Origin: Candidatus Omnitrophota bacterium
Lineage (GTDB): Bacteria; Omnitrophota; Omnitrophia; Omnitrophales; Aquincolibacteriaceae
Assembly: GCA_016196565.1 (NCBI GenBank)
Contig: JACPXK010000032.1
Location: 1-6,127 of the forward strand
DNA: 6,127 nt
Reading direction: 5' to 3'
Part shown: positions 1 through 6,127 of the stretch, piece by piece
Layout of the letters: the number at the start of each line of letters is the position of its first letter
Numbering within the stretch: the stretch's first letter is position 1
Notes under the pieces: model-generated
What the model saw: only the letters and a program-made list of their open reading frames with translations
Told to the model about the DNA's origin: nothing
The model's database searches: none
Position numbers and translations under genes: made by a program

Positions 1-861
1 CATGATTGGCTGGAAGGACGAGGGCCAAAGTTAGTGATCATGGGATATATTGACGATGCGACCGGGCGTGTGTTTGGAAGATTTTATGATTACGAAGGGA
101 TTATGCCTGCAATGGATAGTTTTTGCGGGTATGTGAAGGAGTACGGATTGCCGATGAGCCTTTATATGGACCGCCATACGACTTATCAGCCCAATAACGG
201 CAGGCTCAAGCTTGAAGACGAATTAGAAGGCAGACAGAAAACCGTTACGGAATTTGGCAGGGCCTTAGAAGAGCTTGGAGTCAAATTAATCCCTGCTTAT
301 TCGCCGCAAGCCAAAGGCCGAATCGAGAGACTGTTTGGGACATTTCAGGACCGGTTAATCAAAGAAATGAGACTGGAGAAAATCAAAACCAAAGAAGAAG
401 CAAATCGATTTTTAGAGCGGTATTTGCCGGTCTATAACCGGCGATTTGCGGTCAAGGCACGAAGTGAGGTCAATGTGCACCGGCAGGTACCTAAAAGGGT
501 GAAGCTGGAAGAGATTTTATCGATTCAAACTAAACGTGCAGTGCGTAATGACAATACGATTCGCCACGGCAATCAGTTTTATCAGATTTTAGAGGTTTGG
601 AATGGCCGAAAGCCCAAAGAAGTGATGGTGCAAGAGCGATTGGACGATAAAATTTATCTTATTTACGAGGGCAAAGAGCTTCCTTATCGCCGGCTTGAGC
701 TTAGGCCCAAGCAAGAAAGCGTTTCAAAAATTATTCAACCCAGAAAGCGCTGGAAGCCCCCTATGAGCCATCCTTACAAAGAAAGAAATTTTAAGGCCTA
801 TGCTTGGATGAGACAAGCAAAAGCGGACATTTCTATTTTGCCAAAAATAGGACATTTCTAA
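1..861 (+). CDS. DDE transposase, ISNCY-like, 5' end outside window
   Basis: This is the catalytic and C-terminal part of a DDE-type (RNase H fold) transposase, which would cut and join the ends of its own insertion sequence. The frame is open to the first base of the window (it begins HDWLEGRGPK), so the GTG at 34 is internal and not the true start. The first catalytic Asp of this family normally lies in a DGS motif just before HDW, so it is outside the window. A likely second Asp is in LYMDRHTTY (codon 169-171) and the Glu is in KGRIERLFGTFQDRL (codon 325-327). The region YIDDATGRVFGRF between them is typical of integrase-core proteins. A basic C-terminal region follows, and the last 13 or so residues are encoded by the element's own terminal repeats. 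Assignment to the ISNCY (ISDol1-like) group is from remembered family sequence; an IS481-related element is the alternative. No frameshift or internal stop is seen, so the visible part looks intact. Confidence 0.85.
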   Translation, partial: HDWLEGRGPKLVIMGYIDDATGRVFGRFYDYEGIMPAMDSFCGYVKEYGLPMSLYMDRHTTYQPNNGRLKLEDELEGRQKTVTEFGRALEELGVKLIPAYSPQAKGRIERLFGTFQDRLIKEMRLEKIKTKEEANRFLERYLPVYNRRFAVKARSEVNVHRQVPKRVKLEEILSIQTKRAVRNDNTIRHGNQFYQILEVWNGRKPKEVMVQERLDDKIYLIYEGKELPYRRLELRPKQESVSKIIQPRKRWKPPMSHPYKERNFKAYAWMRQAKADISILPKIGHF

Positions 862-865
862 ATTG
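825..865 (+). repeat. Paired direct repeats at the IS right end
   Basis: The 16-mer GGACATTTCTATTTTG at 825-840 recurs as GGACATTTCTAAATTG at 850-865, with 14 of 16 bases identical and a 25-bp period. Between them, CTATTTT (833-839) and AAAATAG (844-850) form a short inverted repeat. The transposase stop codon (859-861) lies inside the second copy. Repeats of this kind at an element end are usually transposase binding sites, which is the inferred role here. Confidence 0.6.
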
Positions 866-889
866 CGTTGACACTCAACTTACGGCGTC

Positions 890-918
890 TAGACAAATCC
901 ATCAGCGTAATGTATTAT
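890..918 (+). promoter_or_regulatory. Predicted sigma-70-like promoter for the thiC operon
   Basis: TAGACA at 890-895 matches the -35 consensus at 5 of 6 bases. TATTAT at 913-918 matches the -10 consensus at 5 of 6, and the spacer is exactly 17 bases. Transcription would begin near 925 and give a leader of roughly 157 nt. The -35 overlaps the 8-bp palindrome GTCTAGAC (887-894). The promoter lies just outside the predicted end of the insertion sequence, so it belongs to the host side of the junction. It is called from sequence alone. Confidence 0.45.
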
Positions 919-922
919 GTAA

Positions 923-3397
<2,475 letters not shown>

Positions 3398-3401
<4 letters not shown>

Positions 3402-4459
3402 GCGAGCGCAAAAAAACCAGAAGTGTAAAAGTCGGCTCTCTCACGATCGGCGGCGACTCGCCGGTAGTGATTCAATCCATGACCACCACGCATACGCGTG
3501 ATGTGGATGCGACGGTCGATCAAATTGCACAACTTGCCGAAGCCGGATGCGAACTTGTGCGAGTGGCTTGTCCCACGGAAGAAGACGCCCGCGCGCTTGG
3601 AAAAATAAAATCCCGAATCAAAATTCCGCTTGTGGCCGACATTCATTTTAATCATCGTTTTGCTTTAATCGCCCTTGATGAGGGCGTGGATAAACTCCGT
3701 CTTAATCCCGGCAATATCGGCAAAAGAGAGCGCACGGTCGAAATTGTTCAAAAGGCCAAGAAAAACGGCGTGCCCATTCGCATCGGCGTCAACGGGGGGT
3801 CGCTGGAAAAAGATTTGATGGAAAAATACGGGCCCACGCCCGAAGCCCTGGTGGAAAGCGCCAAACGCCACGTGGCAATTTTAGAAGAACTGGATTTTCA
3901 CGACATTATTATTTCCCTTAAAGCCTCGGATGTGCCGACCATGGTGAGTGCTTATCGTCTGGCGAGCAAAACCTTTGATTATCCGCTTCATCTTGGCGTC
4001 ACCGAAGCCGGCACGCTGCTGCGCGGCAGTGTTTATAACGCCATCGGTGTCGGCGCTCTCTTAATGGAAGGTATCGGCGATACGGTCCGTATTTCCCTTA
4101 CCGCGGAATCCGTGGAAGAAATCAAAGTGGCCAAAATGATTCTGGAAGCCGTCGGCCTTCGTAAAGGCGTGCGCGTGATTTCATGCCCGAGCTGCGGCCG
4201 CGCCGAAGTGGATGTGTTTAAACTGGCTGATGAAGTCGAAAGCCGCGCCATGAAATTAAAAGACCCCATGACGATTTCGGTGCTTGGCTGTGTGGTCAAC
4301 GGTCCCGGCGAAGCGCATGAATCCGATTTCGGAATCACGGGCGGTAAAGATAAAGGCATGATTTATATCGACGGCAAGCAGCACCGCGTGGTGAATGAAT
4401 CCGAACTTGTGGATCAGCTTTTTAAGGAAATCGAAAACCGCAATAAAAAACCGGAATAG
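3398..4459 (+). CDS. ispG: 4-hydroxy-3-methylbut-2-enyl diphosphate synthase IspG (GcpE)
   Basis: IspG reduces and opens methylerythritol cyclodiphosphate (MEcPP) to HMBPP, the penultimate step of the MEP isoprenoid pathway, using electrons from flavodoxin or ferredoxin. The protein has 353 residues, the bacterial two-domain form without the extra central domain of plant and some other enzymes. The N-terminal TIM barrel shows VVIQSMTTTHTRDVDAT, ELVRVACP, PLVADIHFNHRFAL, KLRLNPGNIG, IRIGVNGGSLE and LHLGVTEAG. The C-terminal domain carries the cluster ligands ISCPSCGR (C263, C266) and LGCVVNGPGEA (C298, with E305 as the probable fourth ligand). Its ATG shares four bases with the nadA stop (ATGA at 3398-3401), so it is translationally coupled. 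Isoprenoid output would feed the side chain of the menaquinone made through the next gene. Confidence 0.97.
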
Positions 4460-4461
4460 TC

Positions 4462-5652
4462 GTGAATTCTCTATCCGATTTCGGCTCTCTTAATTCCATA
4501 CACGAAAAGATACAAGCAGGTGAGCGTCTGAGTTTTGAAGACGGCCTTCAGCTTTATCAAACCAACGACCTTGTCGCGCTTGGAACGTTAGCCCAAATTA
4601 TTCGCCGGCGAATAAATTCAAACCGCGTCTTTTATTCCGTCAATTTGCATCTCAATCACACCAATGTCTGCACTTTGCGCTGTCTTTTCTGCGCTTTCGC
4701 GCGCCGTCCCGGGGAAGAAGGCGGCTATACCTTCAGCACCGAAGAAATTCAGCAAAAGGTCCGAGAAGCTATCGAAAAATGGCAGATTAACGAAGTGCAT
4801 ATTGTGGGCGGGCACAATCCAAATCTTGGATTGGATTACTATATAGAAATGATTCAAAAAATTAGAGAGGTTGAACAAGAGCGTCATCCTGAGCGAAGCG
4901 AAGGATCTCGCGAGATTCTTCGTCCCTTCGGGACTCAGAATGACAAACGACATCTTTACATTAAAGCCCTCACCGCCCCGGAGATTGATGATATTGCGGG
5001 TCGCTCCGATATGACTTACCGCGAGGTGCTTGTTTCGCTTAAAGCCGCGGGACTTGACGGTTTGCCCGGCGGAGGCGCGGAAATTTTCCGCCCCGAAACC
5101 CGCAAACGCATTTGCAAAGACAAAATCACGGCCGATACCTGGCTTGAAATCCACACTCTTGCCCATGAAATCGGGCTTCGCACCAATGCCACCATGCTTT
5201 ACGGCCATATCGAAAATGATGAAGACCGCGTGGACCATGTGCTGCGGCTTCGTGAGGTTCAGGACAAAACCCACGGATTTTATTCCTTCATTCCTCTTTC
5301 CTATAATGCGGAGAACACCCCCATGGGAAAACTGGGCGAAGCCGGCGGATTTCTCGACCTTAAAGTCTACGCCGTTTCCCGTCTTCTCTTCGATAATGTT
5401 CCTCATATCAAGGCCCACTGGATTACGACCGGCCTTAAAATGGGACAGGTGGCGCTTTCTTTCGGAGTGGATGATCTGGGAGGTACCAATCTCAATGAGA
5501 AAATCGTGCACGATGCCGGCTCCGAAACTCCTATCGATTTAAGCCGTGAAGAACTCGAGCATATGATTCGCGAGGCTGGCTACGAGCCCTGCCTTGTGGA
5601 CAGTTCCTATGAATATGTCCAGAATTCCTCTCTACAAAATAACAACTTCTAA
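4462..5652 (+). CDS. mqnE: Aminofutalosine synthase MqnE (radical SAM) with an in-frame repeat insertion
   Basis: MqnE is a radical-SAM enzyme of the futalosine route to menaquinone. It joins the adenosyl group of SAM to 3-[(1-carboxyvinyl)oxy]benzoate (the MqnA product) to give 6-amino-6-deoxyfutalosine. The cluster motif is CTLRCLFC (C70, C74, C77; CX3CX2C), preceded by NLHLNHTNV. Later signatures are HIVGGHNPNL, IKALTAPEI, GLDGLPGGGAEIF, LRTNATMLYGHIE, RVDHVLRLRE, FIPLSYNAENTPM and QVALSFGVDDLGGT. TNATMLYGHIE and DDLGGT favour MqnE over its paralogue MqnC. The length is 396 residues, longer than the usual 370 or so. The excess is residues 141-161, encoded by a palindromic repeat and lying between helix IQKIREVEQ and strand LYIKAL, where relatives have only a few residues. 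The start is GTG 4462, two bases after the ispG stop, with a weak GGA six bases upstream, so translation probably depends on coupling. No other mqn gene is nearby. Confidence 0.93.
   Translation: MNSLSDFGSLNSIHEKIQAGERLSFEDGLQLYQTNDLVALGTLAQIIRRRINSNRVFYSVNLHLNHTNVCTLRCLFCAFARRPGEEGGYTFSTEEIQQKVREAIEKWQINEVHIVGGHNPNLGLDYYIEMIQKIREVEQERHPERSEGSREILRPFGTQNDKRHLYIKALTAPEIDDIAGRSDMTYREVLVSLKAAGLDGLPGGGAEIFRPETRKRICKDKITADTWLEIHTLAHEIGLRTNATMLYGHIENDEDRVDHVLRLREVQDKTHGFYSFIPLSYNAENTPMGKLGEAGGFLDLKVYAVSRLLFDNVPHIKAHWITTGLKMGQVALSFGVDDLGGTNLNEKIVHDAGSETPIDLSREELEHMIREAGYEPCLVDSSYEYVQNSSLQNNNF
4883..4944 (+). repeat. Multi-armed palindromic repeat, copy 2 (short form), inside mqnE
   Basis: This 62-bp element has outer arms GTCATCCTGAG (4883-4893) and CTCAGAATGAC (4934-4944), complementary at 10 of 11 positions. 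It has a central palindrome CGAAGGATCTCG/CGAGATTCTTCG (4899-4910/4911-4922) and a small hairpin TCCC-TTC-GGGA (4923-4933). It is a short form of the element at 949-1060, in the opposite orientation. Read in the mqnE frame it encodes residues 141-161, including the tell-tale HPERSEGS, with no stop. No clear target duplication is visible at its borders. Confidence 0.9.
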
Positions 5653-5770
5653 CAAACTCTAGTTTCTATCTTCTTTTCTTTTCAAGCCCAATCATCGTCT
5701 CATTTCTCTAAACCCAAAGCTTGATAAAAGGTTGAAAAAAGCCCGTTTGTCAGGCATATTTTTCCAACTC
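5653..5770 (+). other. Spacer between mqnE and the HTH gene; no convincing terminator
   Basis: This gap separates the biosynthetic operon from the next unit. It opens with a pyrimidine-rich stretch (about 5663-5683). A 4-bp stem AAAC/GTTT (5654-5657/5662-5665) precedes that stretch but is too weak to call a rho-independent terminator. The only other signal is the possible promoter at 5732-5760. Read-through from mqnE into the next genes is therefore possible. Confidence 0.5.
5732..5760 (+). promoter_or_regulatory. Possible promoter for the HTH gene
   Basis: TTGAAA (5732-5737; 5 of 6 bases of the -35 consensus) and CATATT (5755-5760; 4 of 6 of the -10) are separated by 17 bases. Transcription would start near 5767, only a few bases before the ATG at 5771, which would make the message almost leaderless. 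The -10 is weak, so this remains tentative. Confidence 0.3.
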
Positions 5771-6016
5771 ATGAATAAACCGCAATTAACCTCAATAGAA
5801 CACAATACCGAAAATGCCGCTAAGCGGGAGGACTCCGCGCCAGTCCTTCCGCGTGTTTTGACCATTAAAGAAGTAAGCGAACTGGTCAGAATTCCTGTGG
5901 CTACGATTTATGTGCTTGCCCAGCAGGGAAAACTGAGGGCCGCCAAATTTGGCCGGCAGTGGCGCTTTCTCGAGCAGGACATCTTGAATTATTTCCGCCA
6001 GGGGGGAGAATCATGA
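5771..6016 (+). CDS. Excisionase-family helix-turn-helix DNA-binding protein
   Basis: This is a small protein (81 residues from ATG 5771) with a single MerR/excisionase-like winged helix-turn-helix at about residues 29-75. The pattern LTIKEVSELVRIPVATIYVLAQQGKLRAAKFGRQWRFLEQDI is split here as LTIKEVSEL, then IPVATIYVLAQQGKL, then AKFGRQWRF and the final DILNYF helix, which is typical of the HTH_17 family. The first 28 residues are polar and probably disordered. Such proteins bind DNA as recombination directionality factors or as small transcription regulators. No integrase is next to it, so a regulatory role is more likely. A TTG at 5732 is an alternative start adding 13 residues, but it coincides with the possible -35 box and has no ribosome binding site. 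The ATG also lacks a strong site. Its stop overlaps the next gene by four bases (ATGA), which links it functionally to a secreted protein. Confidence 0.8.
   Translation: MNKPQLTSIEHNTENAAKREDSAPVLPRVLTIKEVSELVRIPVATIYVLAQQGKLRAAKFGRQWRFLEQDILNYFRQGGES
6001..6008 (+). promoter_or_regulatory. Strong ribosome binding site for the secreted-protein gene
   Basis: GGGGGGAG lies 4 bases before the ATG at 6013, inside the last codons of the HTH gene. It is the clearest Shine-Dalgarno sequence in the window and supports the short downstream reading frame as a real gene start. Confidence 0.6.
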
Positions 6017-6127
6017 ATAAAAAACTCCTCCGCCTTGCGGCCTTTATCACGTTCTTGGTCTTTTCAACCAACAGCGTTTCTGCTTCTCCGGCGATCCCTC
6101 AGCCTATAGATAAAACTGCGGTGAACC
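6013..6127 (+). CDS. Start of an exported protein with a signal peptide (3' end outside window)
   Basis: Thirty-eight codons are visible before the window ends. The N-terminus MNKKLLRL is positively charged and is followed by a hydrophobic core AAFITFLVF. A polar region then ends in SVSA, with a likely signal peptidase I cut after residue 24 (VSA/SP), so the product is probably exported across the inner membrane. The mature part begins SPAIPQPIDKTAVN and is too short to identify. The start is supported by a strong GGGGGGAG site and the ATGA overlap with the HTH gene. An outer-membrane or periplasmic component is one possibility, but nothing in the visible residues decides it. Confidence 0.7.
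   Translation, partial: MNKKLLRLAAFITFLVFSTNSVSASPAIPQPIDKTAVN

Larger units (their letters stand above)
1..873 (+). mobile_element. 3' part of an ISNCY-like insertion sequence
   Basis: The transposase gene, together with the paired direct repeats at its 3' end, marks the right-hand part of an insertion sequence whose left part lies outside the window. The right boundary is put at about 873 because the sequence there ends in TTGACA, so the inverted end would begin TGTCAACGCAATTTAG. A TGT/ACA terminus is common for such elements. The left inverted repeat and any target duplication cannot be seen, so the boundary is an inference. The element lies immediately upstream of the predicted thiC promoter. 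Confidence 0.65.

Noticed and set aside
868..896. Hybrid promoter using the outward TTGACA at the insertion sequence end
   Set aside because: No sequence resembling TATAAT is present 16 to 18 bases downstream; the separate TAGACA-N17-TATTAT pair is much better.
4618..5511. Open frame of 297 codons on the minus strand opposite mqnE
   Set aside because: It is antisense to a conserved radical-SAM gene, has no recognisable motif, and includes the repeat in reverse. No ribosome binding site or promoter supports it.
5654..5680. Terminator after mqnE
   Set aside because: The stem is only 4 A/T-rich pairs and the following tract is mixed C and T, so it does not meet the usual pattern of a rho-independent terminator.

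Overview
The window is bacterial. From left to right it holds the 3' part of an insertion sequence, a compact operon of four biosynthetic genes (thiC-nadA-ispG-mqnE), and a second transcription unit with a small helix-turn-helix protein and the start of a secreted protein. Everything reads on the + strand. The futalosine menaquinone enzyme MqnE, the MEP-pathway enzyme IspG, the short-form ThiC, an ISNCY-like transposase and dispersed 'GTCATCCTGAGCGAAGCGAAGGATCT'-type palindromes suggest an uncultivated Gram-negative-like lineage, perhaps of the Omnitrophota/PVC or deltaproteobacterial kind. That placement is a low-confidence guess.

Positions 1-873 are the right part of the insertion sequence: a transposase open at its 5' side, whose last codons run into two direct repeats that probably form the element's end. 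Positions 874-1081 lie between the element and thiC. They contain a good sigma-70-like promoter (TAGACA-N17-TATTAT) followed by a 112-bp multi-armed palindromic element that would be transcribed as most of the thiC leader. I see no TPP riboswitch there.

Positions 1082-5652 are thiC, nadA, ispG and mqnE. thiC and nadA overlap by 8 bases, nadA and ispG by 4, and ispG and mqnE are 2 bases apart, so they are almost certainly co-transcribed and translationally coupled. The genes serve four different pathways (thiamine pyrimidine, NAD, isoprenoids, menaquinone), and none of the other genes of those pathways is present. What they share is chemistry: each enzyme carries one [4Fe-4S] cluster bound by three cysteines, and the cysteines are visible in all four proteins.

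The most striking feature is inside mqnE. A second, inverted copy of the palindromic element (4883-4944) sits in frame and adds about 21 residues (R141-D161) to a loop of the radical-SAM barrel without breaking the frame. The two copies share their outer arms and central stem but differ in their side hairpins, which points to a modular mobile palindrome that can settle in a leader or within a coding sequence.

Positions 5653-6127 hold a short spacer with a possible promoter, an 81-codon excisionase-type DNA-binding protein and, overlapping its stop codon, the start of a gene with a clear signal peptide that runs off the window.
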